Positions 46,413 to 54,462 of a DNA stretch of 64,000 nucleotides are shown here, one piece after another. A program made the translations under genes and the position numbers. Below the pieces are notes generated by a model. That model was not told the DNA's origin and ran no database searches. It worked only from the letters and a program-made list of their open reading frames with translations. The number at the start of each line of letters is the position of its first letter. The stretch's first letter is position 1. The DNA comes from an uncultured Roseobacter sp. (GTDB lineage: Bacteria > Pseudomonadota > Alphaproteobacteria > Rhodobacterales > Rhodobacteraceae): contig CANKZM010000002.1 in assembly GCA_947488305.1 (NCBI GenBank), forward strand, positions 434,001 to 498,000, in the 5' to 3' direction.

Positions 46413-47027
46413 GTGAAGGACAACAAGTGGTTTCCGGCAGAATTTGAGCGATTAAACAATAAGCTCCTATTGAACACGACCGAAGCAAAAAGACGTGGAT
46501 ATCAAATTAAAACGGGTGAAAATGGGAAACATTACGTATCTGGATTAGGAAAAGCCGCTTCAAAATATAAGTTGGCAAACGCAATTTCGGATGTTCAGTA
46601 CTCTGACTACACCCACGAAACACGGTTGTTGTACACAGTTCAGTTTAAGTTAATGGCCGCTTTTGTCGCTTTCGAAGCATATGGTCGGTTGAGAAAGAAC
46701 AATAGTTGGCGAAATTTGGCACTGGAGTGTTTTCCGATTGACCAAAAATTAGTTGTCAAAGTTCGTGATTTGCTGAGTAAGGGCGACTTAGACGATCTGA
46801 GGGGCTTTATGAATAGTTCAGATCTCAGAAAAAGACTTGATAGATATAAATCTGGTGTTGATGCTGAAATATTCGCTGTGGCATACGCAATGCGCAATGG
46901 GTTTGCACATGGGCTGTATGGCTCAAGACGACAGTTTAATGGTGCAGCCAAGTCGCTCCGCAACGTAATACTGACATCAATTAAGCAACACTGCAATGAT
47001 CAAACGATTGCGATAAATGTTCAGTGA
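46413..47027 (+). CDS. AT-rich orphan gene with HEPN-like RNxxxH motif
   Basis: A 204-residue basic, probably all-helical protein. Near the end, AVAYAMRNGFAHGLYG fits the HEPN RNase signature R-N-x-x-x-H, which in toxin, defence and rRNA/tRNA-cutting proteins forms the active site. The rest (MAAFVAFEAYGRLRKNNSW) is helical as expected of that fold. Codon use is AT-rich compared with both neighbours, which suggests horizontal transfer. The GTG start has AGAAAGG upstream. No nucleotidyltransferase or antitoxin partner gene is adjacent. HEPN assignment is by motif only. Confidence 0.65.
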   Translation: MKDNKWFPAEFERLNNKLLLNTTEAKRRGYQIKTGENGKHYVSGLGKAASKYKLANAISDVQYSDYTHETRLLYTVQFKLMAAFVAFEAYGRLRKNNSWRNLALECFPIDQKLVVKVRDLLSKGDLDDLRGFMNSSDLRKRLDRYKSGVDAEIFAVAYAMRNGFAHGLYGSRRQFNGAAKSLRNVILTSIKQHCNDQTIAINVQ

Positions 47028-47440
47028 AATCGTATGATTGATCTACTTTGACTGTCCCAATTTGTTCGCAAAACCTATAGCGCCCGTACCGACCCCACAT
47101 TGCGGGCGCGGCACTTCAAATTCCAGACAACCGCGTGATTTCCGTCCGGCCCGATCCTTACGGATCATTTGATCCGGCGCTGCCGGACCACGCCTCACCC
47201 ACCGCCACGGGGCGGGCGCTTCGCTTCCCCGGCGCTCCGCCCGCTCATCCTTGAACCGATCCCCCGGATCGTTTCTCGCGCCACGGCGCGAACTGTCTTC
47301 GCCCCTTCGGTTCGGGCGCGGCAACGCTCGACCCGCAACTCTAGACGTCAAAGCGCCTGTCACCCGGGGCTCCGTCCGTTGCCACCTCAATTGATCCCCT
47401 GGACCAATTGCCGGGCTGCGCCCGGTCCGGTGCCAACCCC

Positions 47441-47478
47441 AAAAAAATAGACCCGCGCGGAACAATGTTCCACACGGG
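47441..47478 (-). terminator. intrinsic terminator (minus strand)
   Basis: On the minus strand CCCGTGTGGAACA pairs with TGTTCCGCGCGGG (13 pairs, two of them G-U in RNA) and is followed by TCTATTTTTTT. There is no annotated protein gene upstream on that strand within reach, so it most likely ends a small RNA. Confidence 0.8.
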
Positions 47479-47518
47479 CCAACTCGGTCTAAATTTGAAT
47501 TTTCAAACGCACTCGACT
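47441..47518 (-). ncRNA. candidate small RNA, about 78 nt
   Basis: Upstream of the terminator, on the minus strand, TATAGT (47524-47529) could be a -10 element and TTAACA (47549-47554) a -35 element, though the 19-base spacer is long. A transcript from about 47518 would contain the small hairpin TTTGAAAATTCAAA and then the terminator stem, enclosed by TAGACC/GGTCTA. It matches no RNA family I know. Expression is unproven. Confidence 0.35.
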
Positions 47519-47664
47519 CACCAACTATACCACAAATCCCGCCCATTTTGTTAACTTGTGTTAATTTTTGCGTCCAAGACCCGGAATCGAGCGCTATTCG
47601 AAATCCACCGCTTCGAAATGACTCTTCCTTCTGCAACCTGCACAACTTAAACGATAATTTGAGT

Positions 47665-47719
47665 CTATCCCCAGCTTATCCACAGGTAAAATATCAATTA
47701 TATCAACATGTTATCCCCA
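47665..47719 (+). promoter_or_regulatory. cluster of DnaA-box-like sites
   Basis: CTATCCCCA (47665-47673), the exact consensus TTATCCACA (47676-47684) and TTATCCCCA (47711-47719) lie in the same orientation within 55 bp, separated by AT-rich sequence. Such an arrangement occurs at replication origins and at DnaA-titration or DnaA-regulated sites. Which of these applies cannot be told from the window. Confidence 0.45.
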
Positions 47720-48166
47720 AGAAATTTTGTTTCGACGTCACTTTTCTGTTGCGCGACTCGGAAGCAAGGCGCAGTCTGTAATCACCGCTTCAGAAATCTT
47801 CGGATCAAAGAGGTGGACGCAAAAGCCCCGGTAGCACACGGGCACCCAAAGACGGATCATTGATGCAGCTTTTGGTGTAACGGGTTACTGGATGCAGGTC
47901 GGATCGTGTGGAGGTGAAAGCCTCGTGACGGATGGGCCGGTATAAGCTGGGACGGATCTTATCACGTGGGCTCGCAAGGGTCGTGGTGGACGAGACGGTT
48001 CAGCAGGGATGAGCGGGAAGTGGCGGGCCTTCGGGCGCAAAGCTTCGGCGGAGAGTGGTGACGCTCTCATGCAAGCTGGGCCTGCTGTCGCCCTCTGGGG
48101 GGATGATGAGGTTCAAGAAGGCGTCGGGACGTGCTCGCAAGAGTACAATGGTGAAGGCTTCGGTCC

Positions 48167-48207
48167 GACCCCCCGGCGCCTTTCGCTTGTCCAGGGCGGT
48201 CTTTTTT
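48167..48207 (+). terminator. intrinsic terminator (plus strand)
   Basis: GACCCCCCGG (48167-48176) pairs with CCAGGGCGGTC (48191-48201) with one bulge and one mismatch, followed by six T residues. It closes a stretch from about 47760 with no credible protein gene. A structured RNA may therefore precede it, with internal hairpins such as GAGG/CCTC and GAGAG/CTCTC. Confidence 0.6.
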
Positions 48208-48313
48208 GACTGTGTAAGCGCCCGTAATCAGCCTTTCCATTGACCCAAATCAAGGCTCTCGGTCCGTTTGTTCGGTATGCTGTTGGCAGCCGATATGGAA
48301 AGGAGAGATCGCC

Positions 48314-48493
48314 ATGTTTCGTCTTGCAAGCATGCTCTACGGAATCGTTGCATTTACCCTCGCGGGTGCGGGGGTCATCGCGGTATTGACTGCTGGTATT
48401 ACAGAGGTGATGCCGCTCATCGCGGCGGCTGCAACCGGGGCCATTCTCGCCCTGCCGGTTGCCTATTTCGTTGCCAGACGAATGATCCGCTGA
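48314..48493 (+). CDS. small two-helix membrane protein
   Basis: A 59-residue protein with two membrane helices, starting MFRLASMLYGIVAFTLAGAG and ending ILALPVAYFVARRMIR. It resembles short conserved roseobacter membrane proteins of unknown function. An AGGAGAG site lies just before the ATG, and the DksA-like gene follows 35 bases downstream. Confidence 0.7.
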   Translation: MFRLASMLYGIVAFTLAGAGVIAVLTAGITEVMPLIAAAATGAILALPVAYFVARRMIR

Positions 48494-48528
48494 CCTGTTT
48501 TCTCGACTTTGACGATAGGAGAAGTGAC

Positions 48529-48843
48529 ATGGACGTCACCCTGCAACAGCAAACGCTCTTGAAACGACGCGCCGCTTTGGTTGGTGAGCTTTCGGATATC
48601 GAGCACGCATTGGATGCCCCGATGCCAAAGGACTGGGAAGACCGGTCTTCGGAGCGTCAGGGCGATGAAGTGCTCGAAGCTTTGGGCCAGGTCGAATTGG
48701 CCGAGCTCAGACGCATTGATGCCGCGCTGGAGCGGATAGAGCGGGGTCAGTATGGGACGTGTGTCAGATGCGAAGAGCCGATTTCAGACGCAAGATTGAA
48801 TGCCGTCCCGGATGCAGCGCTTTGCAAAACTTGTGCGCGATAA
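48529..48843 (+). CDS. DksA/TraR-family zinc-finger protein
   Basis: A 104-residue protein with a helical coiled coil (LLKRRAALVGELSDIEHAL...ELAELRRIDAALERIE) followed by a C4 zinc finger: CVRCEEPISDARLNAVPDAALCKTC. Short DksA/TraR proteins insert into the secondary channel of RNA polymerase and affect rRNA and stress promoters. It is shorter than full DksA. The ATG follows AGGAGAAG. A longer frame upstream is open only by chance, over the preceding membrane-protein gene. Confidence 0.88.
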   Translation: MDVTLQQQTLLKRRAALVGELSDIEHALDAPMPKDWEDRSSERQGDEVLEALGQVELAELRRIDAALERIERGQYGTCVRCEEPISDARLNAVPDAALCKTCAR

Positions 48844-48909
48844 GCGTGGTCGTGTGCGGTAGGTACGCCGCACACTCTGGCCCATTGTTCAGACCCCGAA
48901 AGGCAATGC

Positions 48910-49026
48910 CTAGATCGCGTCGTCCAGCGCTTCGCCCGCGTTCTGCACGTCGCGGCCAAGGCCCTTGGTCGTTTCGCATGCAGCCAGTGCCAGCACCAAG
49001 CTCAGTAGAACGGCAAATCTCATCAT
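48910..49026 (-). CDS. entericidin-family small lipoprotein
   Basis: A 38-residue lipoprotein precursor. The signal MRFAVLLSLVLALAAC ends in a lipobox cysteine and is followed by ETTKGLGRDVQNAGEALDDA, the hallmark of entericidin A/B. Entericidins are small envelope lipoproteins described as an antidote/toxin pair in enterobacteria, widespread elsewhere with unclear role. Two adjacent ATGs follow an AAAGGA site. Confidence 0.85.
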   Translation of the reverse strand: MMRFAVLLSLVLALAACETTKGLGRDVQNAGEALDDAI

Positions 49027-49185
49027 CGGGTTAGTCCTTTTAGTTTTGTTTATATGTCGATCTATACCGCAACTGCTCGCAGTTTCACGCAAAAAAAGCG
49101 CAATTGGCATTACTTTGCGGCTCCTTGCCGGATGTATCAACCGATAGAGCGTAGAGAATTCTGCGCGGCCGTGAATTGGGCCGTT

Positions 49186-49668
49186 TTATCCGACGGCGCG
49201 GTAAAAAAGGTAGCGTTCAGGGTCTATGGTTTGAGGGCCTGAAATCTGCTCAAAACCCTGCAATGGTTGCTGACTGACGACGAGACCACCCGGTACCATA
49301 AGCGGGGCTATCAGTGGGGACAACCGCGCACCTTCCGCCACATCCTTTTCTTTGTCGCCAAAGCCGAAGTCGTAGTGCGCCAGAGCCATTTGCGCGCCTT
49401 TGGCTGAAAGCTTCGCGAGCATATCGTCCGCTTCACCTTGCAAAAAGTTTTCCTGTGGTGGCACGCAGGAGGGATGCGGTTGCAGAACCCGGTCTATGAC
49501 CCAAATCCGCCGGTCCGGCAGGTTTTCCCGAAGGTGGTCGTAGGTGCGCCCATTGCCCAACCCAAGTTCCAACACATCGCCTTTCAGGAGGGCCACAAAC
49601 TCCGCAGCCCAGTTTAGGCCATCAATTTGCGCGGACAGTCGGCGGCGCATGGATTCAAGTCGGCTCAT
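49186..49668 (-). CDS. class I SAM-dependent methyltransferase (last gene of glycan operon)
   Basis: A 160-residue short methyltransferase. The SAM-binding motif I is DVLELGLGNGRTYDHLRE, motif II has an acidic residue in RIWVIDRVL, and a late FGFGDKEKD region may contact substrate. It overlaps the deacetylase gene by 14 bases and uses an ATG after GGAGG, although the frame opens at 49773. As the last member of the seven-gene operon it could methylate the glycan or lipid product. The target is unknown. Confidence 0.82.
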   Translation of the reverse strand: MSRLESMRRRLSAQIDGLNWAAEFVALLKGDVLELGLGNGRTYDHLRENLPDRRIWVIDRVLQPHPSCVPPQENFLQGEADDMLAKLSAKGAQMALAHYDFGFGDKEKDVAEGARLSPLIAPLMVPGGLVVSQQPLQGFEQISGPQTIDPERYLFYRAVG

Positions 49669-50425
49669 GAGTATCCTCCAATAACGGGGCGATAGGTTGC
49701 GGGGTGGCACCCCCCTCCAAAAGCTCCTGCAGGAACTGGCGTGAGAACTCCCACAATTGGTCGGAATGGACAAGGTGGTGGGTCAGATAGCCGAAGGGTT
49801 CGGTGTCGTCCACCTCACCCTGTAAGCGTTGTGTCAGAATGTTTGCTGTCTCTTCAATGAGCGACGCAGGATCTTTCAGGTCACGGGTGCCATGCCAGTC
49901 AATCGGATCGATATGGGTGTTGATCTGAACCAGACCGGGTGCTGCCATTCTGGCGCGCCGAGGCGTGAACGTAGAAAGGCCGCGCACCCCGGCTGCCGTC
50001 AGCTCGGGGTAAAAAACGGGATTTATTCGGTTCCAGGGCGGGACAAAAACCGCGAGGAATTTTTGGCCAAAAAGATCTCGGATGCGTTGCGCTCCGTCGT
50101 GTATTTCCTGGCGTGCTGAATCACGAAACTGTCCAAATTCGGATTTTTTGGCATCCAGTGGCGCGTGGTTTTTGTGGCGCCACCCGTGGATCACGGGTAC
50201 GAGCTGATCAGCCTGCGCAACCATTGTCGCGAGATCGGGCTGGGCAAGGTCCGGGATGACCGCGATGTGGACGTCAAGATGGCATGCGGCAGTGAGTGCC
50301 GCCAATCGCTCTAGCGCAGTTGTGTTTGCGACTGCGTCATCGTCGCGCCACCAAAGGGGAAGGGCGGCATTCTGTTGGCGATACCGGGCAAGCATTTGGC
50401 GGAGCGGGGTCCAGTCGGGTGTCAT
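49655..50425 (-). CDS. polysaccharide deacetylase-family protein
   Basis: A 256-residue protein of the NodB/YdjC-like carbohydrate-esterase group. The motif WWRDDDAV supplies the acidic metal ligands, HGWRHKNH and THHLVHSDQLWEF the histidines, and FVPPWNRIN is the arginine/tryptophan active-site segment. It would remove acetyl groups from an N-acetylated sugar. It overlaps the upstream glycosyltransferase gene by four bases. There is no signal peptide, so it acts in the cytoplasm, probably on a lipid-linked or nucleotide-linked precursor. Confidence 0.85.
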   Translation of the reverse strand: MTPDWTPLRQMLARYRQQNAALPLWWRDDDAVANTTALERLAALTAACHLDVHIAVIPDLAQPDLATMVAQADQLVPVIHGWRHKNHAPLDAKKSEFGQFRDSARQEIHDGAQRIRDLFGQKFLAVFVPPWNRINPVFYPELTAAGVRGLSTFTPRRARMAAPGLVQINTHIDPIDWHGTRDLKDPASLIEETANILTQRLQGEVDDTEPFGYLTHHLVHSDQLWEFSRQFLQELLEGGATPQPIAPLLEDTHEPT

Positions 50426-51564
50426 GAACCACGCTCCGACACAAGCTGTGAAACGATCCTGACGGTTTCGGAAGCACCTTGAAGACCATCCCTGCGCTTT
50501 TCGCGCGAGGGTGCCGCGATGACCAATCTCAGCCTTTCCAGAAGGGCTTTAGCAGAAAGATCGCGCGTTTTGAGAACCTCAATTCCCGGCAGGTTAGACA
50601 GTGTGCCCGCCCGCAAGCTCTGTTCAACTTCGCCTCCGTCGTCAAAGGGAACAAAGACGGCAGGTGTTCCGGCCTGCAGGACATCCAGCGCAGTATTGTA
50701 TCCGCAGAAGGAAATGGATGCAGCGGCATGATTTAGCATCTGGCGGAAATCGGGCGAAGCAGCACAGATTTGAACATTTGGTGGGGCTTCGGATCGTAGT
50801 TGGGCAATACGCGCGGGAGCATCATCACCGCCTACCAGAACACGCCATTGGTCGTCGGGCGTAAGGGATGCAGCGGCAAGCGCCGTTTCGAACAAGAGCT
50901 TCCCAACGCTGCCGCCGCCGGATGTCACAAGGATCTCACCATCGCCAAGCGCGTCGGGATGTGGTCCTGCAGGTTCCGGCGCAACAAATCCGGTGTAGCG
51001 CAGTTTGTCAGCCAGTGCCGTTGAGACAGGCCAACTGATCTCCAACGGCGCTATGGCGGCATCAGAGTGCACCAGAACTGCAGTATAGAATCTATCGACC
51101 AAATCATCTGCCAATTGAGCCTTTGCCGGTTTAGAGGGCGGAGCAAGAATGTCTCTGACCGAACTGCAGATCACTGGTGCAGGCGTCTGAGCCTTTGCTG
51201 CCGTCAGAAGGCTATTGAATTCATCCGCAAGGACACGGCGGCCAAAGGGGAACAATTCGGTAAGCAGGACGTCGGGCCGGAATGCGTCCAGCGATCCTAG
51301 CAATTGTCCTTTTCGGTCCGCCATAAGAGAATCTGAGGCAGGTGCACCGTGCTGATCCAGCAAGGTGCGAAAATTAACGCCGTCCGAACGGAATGGCGGC
51401 AGTTGTAGCAATTGCAAACCATCTGACTTCAGATGCGGTGCGGGCATACCTCCGGACGCCACTATTACTTTGTGACCCGCGGCCGAGAATGCGCGTCCCA
51501 ATACTAGTGCCCGGGCCAAATGCCCTGTGCCTAAAAGATGCGTGACGACGATCAGAACCTTCAT
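50422..51564 (-). CDS. glycosyltransferase (MurG/UGT-like, GT-B fold)
   Basis: A 380-residue GT-B enzyme. The N-terminal glycine-rich start MKVLIVVTHLLGTGHLARAL and C-terminal nucleotide-sugar segments VTSGGGSVGKLLFETAL and ISFCGYNTALDVLQAGTPAVFVPF are typical of GT28/MurG-like enzymes. It overlaps both neighbours by four bases. It is related in layout to the operon's first gene (54459-55691), which suggests two similar transfers in the pathway. Donor and acceptor are unknown. Confidence 0.85.
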   Translation of the reverse strand: MKVLIVVTHLLGTGHLARALVLGRAFSAAGHKVIVASGGMPAPHLKSDGLQLLQLPPFRSDGVNFRTLLDQHGAPASDSLMADRKGQLLGSLDAFRPDVLLTELFPFGRRVLADEFNSLLTAAKAQTPAPVICSSVRDILAPPSKPAKAQLADDLVDRFYTAVLVHSDAAIAPLEISWPVSTALADKLRYTGFVAPEPAGPHPDALGDGEILVTSGGGSVGKLLFETALAAASLTPDDQWRVLVGGDDAPARIAQLRSEAPPNVQICAASPDFRQMLNHAAASISFCGYNTALDVLQAGTPAVFVPFDDGGEVEQSLRAGTLSNLPGIEVLKTRDLSAKALLERLRLVIAAPSREKRRDGLQGASETVRIVSQLVSERGS

Positions 51565-52145
51565 GCGGCACGCGTCTCAAGCCGGATCGGCTCAGGGTCT
51601 GCCTGCCAGTTGCCCTGATCAAGGGTCAGCACATACAACCTGTCGCGTTTGATGCGAAAAGGGGCGGGCCCTTCAAAATCCCACCTGTGGGCGCGGGCAA
51701 GGATCACCCGTATGATACCGATATGGCAGACAGCGACGGTGTCGCTTGACAATCCGTCGGCCCAGGATTTGACGCGCCGGAGTACATCTTCCGGGCTCTC
51801 ACCGCCGGGTGGACGGTAGGACCAGCCCCAGTCTTCGATATGGCGATACCCGGCTGTCGGATTTGTTAAAAGCACCTCGCCCCGCGCGCCTTCCCAATCC
51901 CCCCAGTCCATTTCGGTCAAATTCGGTACCGCCAACGGCGGTCGGCCCGACACGATTTGGGCTGTCTCGGCAGCGCGGGCCAATGGGCTGGAAACCAGAT
52001 CCGCGTCCGACCACGGCGCGGGCAATCGCAGTGCCCCCAAGTGACTGCGCGCATCGTCATCCAGCGGGATGTCCGTGCGCCCTTGTATCCTGCCAGCTCG
52101 GTTCCAGTGTGTATGCCCGTGACGCAGAAGAGCCAATCGTATCAT
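51561..52145 (-). CDS. histidine phosphatase-family protein
   Basis: A 194-residue phosphatase of the phosphoglycerate-mutase-like superfamily. The catalytic start is LLRHGHTHWN (RHG motif), with the second histidine in AVCHIGIIRVI, and the acidic pair region NLTEMDWGDWEGARG. It is embedded between glycosyltransferase genes with 4-bp overlaps on both sides, so it probably removes phosphate from a pathway intermediate such as a sugar or polyol phosphate, rather than acting in glycolysis. Confidence 0.9.
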   Translation of the reverse strand: MIRLALLRHGHTHWNRAGRIQGRTDIPLDDDARSHLGALRLPAPWSDADLVSSPLARAAETAQIVSGRPPLAVPNLTEMDWGDWEGARGEVLLTNPTAGYRHIEDWGWSYRPPGGESPEDVLRRVKSWADGLSSDTVAVCHIGIIRVILARAHRWDFEGPAPFRIKRDRLYVLTLDQGNWQADPEPIRLETRAA

Positions 52146-53218
52146 GTGAGCACCTCGCTCATCACAGATTTCAATGTTGCGCTTGCCGGACCCAGAAAGT
52201 GGTTTGCCGCAACATGGGCGCGCGCGCTCTTTCCCAAATGCGCCGTGAGCTTTGGCGATGCCAGCAGCATGTCCAACCGCGCGGCCAGTGCCCGAGGGCC
52301 CTGATCAATTGACGGGTAGTCTGCCCCGGGAGCAAGCACATCCCGCACGCCGGGCCGGTCTTGTGCAACGACGGTAAGTCCGGATGCCTGTGCCTCAAGA
52401 TAGGCCATTCCAAACGCCTCGTTGACCCCGGGCCAAAAAAACAAGCTGGCCGTTCCATAGACCTCTTGAAGATCATCTCGGGACAACTCGCCAAGGATAC
52501 TCACACGGGTTCCAAAACCGGCCATCATGGCTTCAATCTCTGGTCGTGCCGGTCCGTCGCCGACGAGCAGCAGATGCCACTGCTCAGTTTTAAGGTGGGC
52601 CATCGTATCCGCAATCAAACGATAAGATGCCGATTTGTCACCGCTGCGCATCATCCCGACACTGAGAATTGCGCCGCTTCTGGTGGTTTCGAGCGGTAAG
52701 GATTTGACGGGCAGGAAGGGTCTCAACGGGGCAAGCAACTGGTTTTCTGGACGGTATTTGTGCAAAGCCTCGGCGTCCTGCTCTGTCAGGTAGAACACAG
52801 CCGCCGCCGCATCGGTCGCCTTTTCAGCTGCCTGAGCGAAACGTGCCCAGGGCCCGTCGAGGCGCTTTCGTGCCCGTGTGCTTTCGATGAGAATGTAAGG
52901 AATGCCCAGCGTCGCCGCCGTTGCAGGCCCCAGCAGATCAGGCGCTTTGTAGTAATTGTGGTAACTGATCCAAGCCTGCCATCCAGCGGCCCGCCCCTGT
53001 TGGGCAAGTCTTTCGCACTCCACTTCGGCCAGACCGATCAATTCCTCCTGACGGGCTGGATCTCCTTTGCCATCTCTGGTTCGCAGCTCGGACGCGAGAG
53101 TTGTGTTCACCCCCGCGTCGGCCAGCGCCAGTTGCAAGGCCCGGGCCATGGCGCGGTCACCGGACGGTACGGGATCGTCTGGCGATTTCATTGGCGCATA
53201 AAAGGCTGCAGAGATCAC
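52142..53218 (-). CDS. glycosyltransferase family 4
   Basis: A 358-residue retaining glycosyltransferase. The C-terminal GT4 core is clear: GAILSVGMMRSGDKSASYRL, LLLVGDGPARPEIE and the E-x7-E region FFWPGVNEAFGMAYLEAQASGLTVVA. The N-terminal half is divergent, ISAAFYAPMKSPDDPVPSGDR. It sits third in the operon, overlapping both neighbours by four bases. The sugar transferred is not known. Confidence 0.88.
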   Translation of the reverse strand: MISAAFYAPMKSPDDPVPSGDRAMARALQLALADAGVNTTLASELRTRDGKGDPARQEELIGLAEVECERLAQQGRAAGWQAWISYHNYYKAPDLLGPATAATLGIPYILIESTRARKRLDGPWARFAQAAEKATDAAAAVFYLTEQDAEALHKYRPENQLLAPLRPFLPVKSLPLETTRSGAILSVGMMRSGDKSASYRLIADTMAHLKTEQWHLLLVGDGPARPEIEAMMAGFGTRVSILGELSRDDLQEVYGTASLFFWPGVNEAFGMAYLEAQASGLTVVAQDRPGVRDVLAPGADYPSIDQGPRALAARLDMLLASPKLTAHLGKSARAHVAANHFLGPASATLKSVMSEVLT

Positions 53219-54462
53219 CGGGCCAGCTCCAGCATTGTTCTCAGACGGTGTGCCAACTGCGCGATGCCCGGATTCATCGTGAATTCGGTCGTGAGGCGCT
53301 GATAGGCTGCTTCTGCCAGAGAGCTGCCGACATCTGGTCGTTCCGCAATATCCAATATGGCCGCCGCAATCTCCTTTGGCGCATCGTTTACAAGAATGCC
53401 ATGAACGCCGTTTTGAATAAACTCGGGTATGGCGGAGACCGGTGTCGAAAGAATGGGTAGTTTCTGGCTCGCCGCTTCCATCAGAACATTGGGCAAGCCG
53501 TCACGATCGCCGTCCGCCGCAACCCGACTGGGCAGAACAAAGAGATCAGAGCGCCGCATCTCTTCAACGACTTCCGGCTGATCACAGGCTCCACGCCATG
53601 TAATCCGATCGGAAATACCAAGCGTCCTGGCTTGCGCTTGCAGTTTGTCCTTGAGCTCTCCGCCGCCGATATGGGTCCAATGCCATTCGAGTGTGTCGGG
53701 CAACAGGGCGAGTGCATCGATCAGCCGATCAAACCCTTTTTTTTCAACCATGCGTCCGACGGACATGAGTTTGAACGGTGCATCGATGCGACGAAGGGGG
53801 CGAACAGGCGGCGTTGGAAAACGCGTAAGATCCAAGCCATGGTAAACCAGATCGACCCGGTTTGGATCGTCGGCCAAGTTCCTCAGATGTTCAGCGCCAA
53901 ACGCAGTACACGTAGCGCCGAACGCAGCGCCGAAGTGGTTCGGCTGCAATTTTTCCCGCAGCTCCCATTCTGGGGAGGTCCAGATATCTTTGGCGTGAGC
54001 AGAAAAGGACCATGGTATGCCGCGCAAGATTGACGTGTAGCGTGCGACAGAGGAGGGGGTGTGCAGAAAATGTGCATAGAGGCCCTCGAAGCCGGGCGGC
54101 ATTTCGCGTGCGAGCACACAGGCTTGCCCAAAACGCCGGAGGCGATTTGGGGTCCGGTCGCGGGCGTAGTCTTCGCGCAGGCATCTCAGGGCGTTCCGGA
54201 AACCGGGCTGCCCGGCGGCATGAATAGCCCCACGCAACACTCGCAGAGGTTCTTGCAGGAGGTATTCAGGCAAGTAATGAACCGGGGCTTTTAAACGCTC
54301 ATGCAAAGGGTGCCGTTTTACATCGGTCGGATGCCTCAGCGACCAGATATCGAACGGGATGCCAGTCTCTTCCAAGGCAACGAGCTCTTGCGCGATGAAG
54401 GTTTCGGACAGGCGTGGCCAGCCTTTCACGATCACCGCCAGACGGCGCGTCTTTGAACTCAT
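53215..54462 (-). CDS. glycosyltransferase family 4
   Basis: A 415-residue GT4 enzyme. The N-terminal half begins RLAVIVKGWPRLSETFIAQELVALEE, typical of exopolysaccharide-type GT4. The donor-binding half has FKLMSVGRMVEKKGFDRLIDAL and DGLPNVLMEAASQKLPILST with the expected glutamate. It starts inside the stop of the upstream gene (ATGA). With its neighbour it would add at least two successive sugars in one pathway. Confidence 0.9.
   Translation of the reverse strand: MSSKTRRLAVIVKGWPRLSETFIAQELVALEETGIPFDIWSLRHPTDVKRHPLHERLKAPVHYLPEYLLQEPLRVLRGAIHAAGQPGFRNALRCLREDYARDRTPNRLRRFGQACVLAREMPPGFEGLYAHFLHTPSSVARYTSILRGIPWSFSAHAKDIWTSPEWELREKLQPNHFGAAFGATCTAFGAEHLRNLADDPNRVDLVYHGLDLTRFPTPPVRPLRRIDAPFKLMSVGRMVEKKGFDRLIDALALLPDTLEWHWTHIGGGELKDKLQAQARTLGISDRITWRGACDQPEVVEEMRRSDLFVLPSRVAADGDRDGLPNVLMEAASQKLPILSTPVSAIPEFIQNGVHGILVNDAPKEIAAAILDIAERPDVGSSLAEAAYQRLTTEFTMNPGIAQLAHRLRTMLELAR

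Larger units (their letters stand above)
47028..48313. other. 1.29-kb gene-poor region with palindromes, DnaA boxes and two terminators
   Basis: No convincing protein gene is seen. 47040-47440 is GC-rich and packed with short perfect inverted repeats: CGGATCA/TGATCCG at 47161-47176, GCGGGCG/CGCCCGC at 47212-47244, then similar ones near 47258-47290. 47441-47520 looks like a minus-strand small RNA with a terminator. 47560-47760 is AT-rich and carries DnaA-box-like sites. 47760-48207 is a plus-strand stretch of unknown nature ending in a terminator. Its nature as a whole is unresolved. Confidence 0.6.

Noticed and set aside
47043-47645. A 200-residue minus-strand reading frame next to the HEPN-like gene
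   Set aside because: It runs through dense palindromes and the terminator, is Arg/Gly/Pro-rich as expected of GC-rich non-coding DNA, and has no family features.
47760-48207. RNase P RNA, tmRNA or SRP RNA
   Set aside because: The GAGGAAAGUCC and ACAGAA-type motifs of RNase P, a tag frame or T-loop of tmRNA, and the SRP GGAAGCAG loop context are all absent.
48009-48209. A 66-residue plus-strand frame
   Set aside because: It has no ribosome site and its stop codon lies in the T-run of a terminator.
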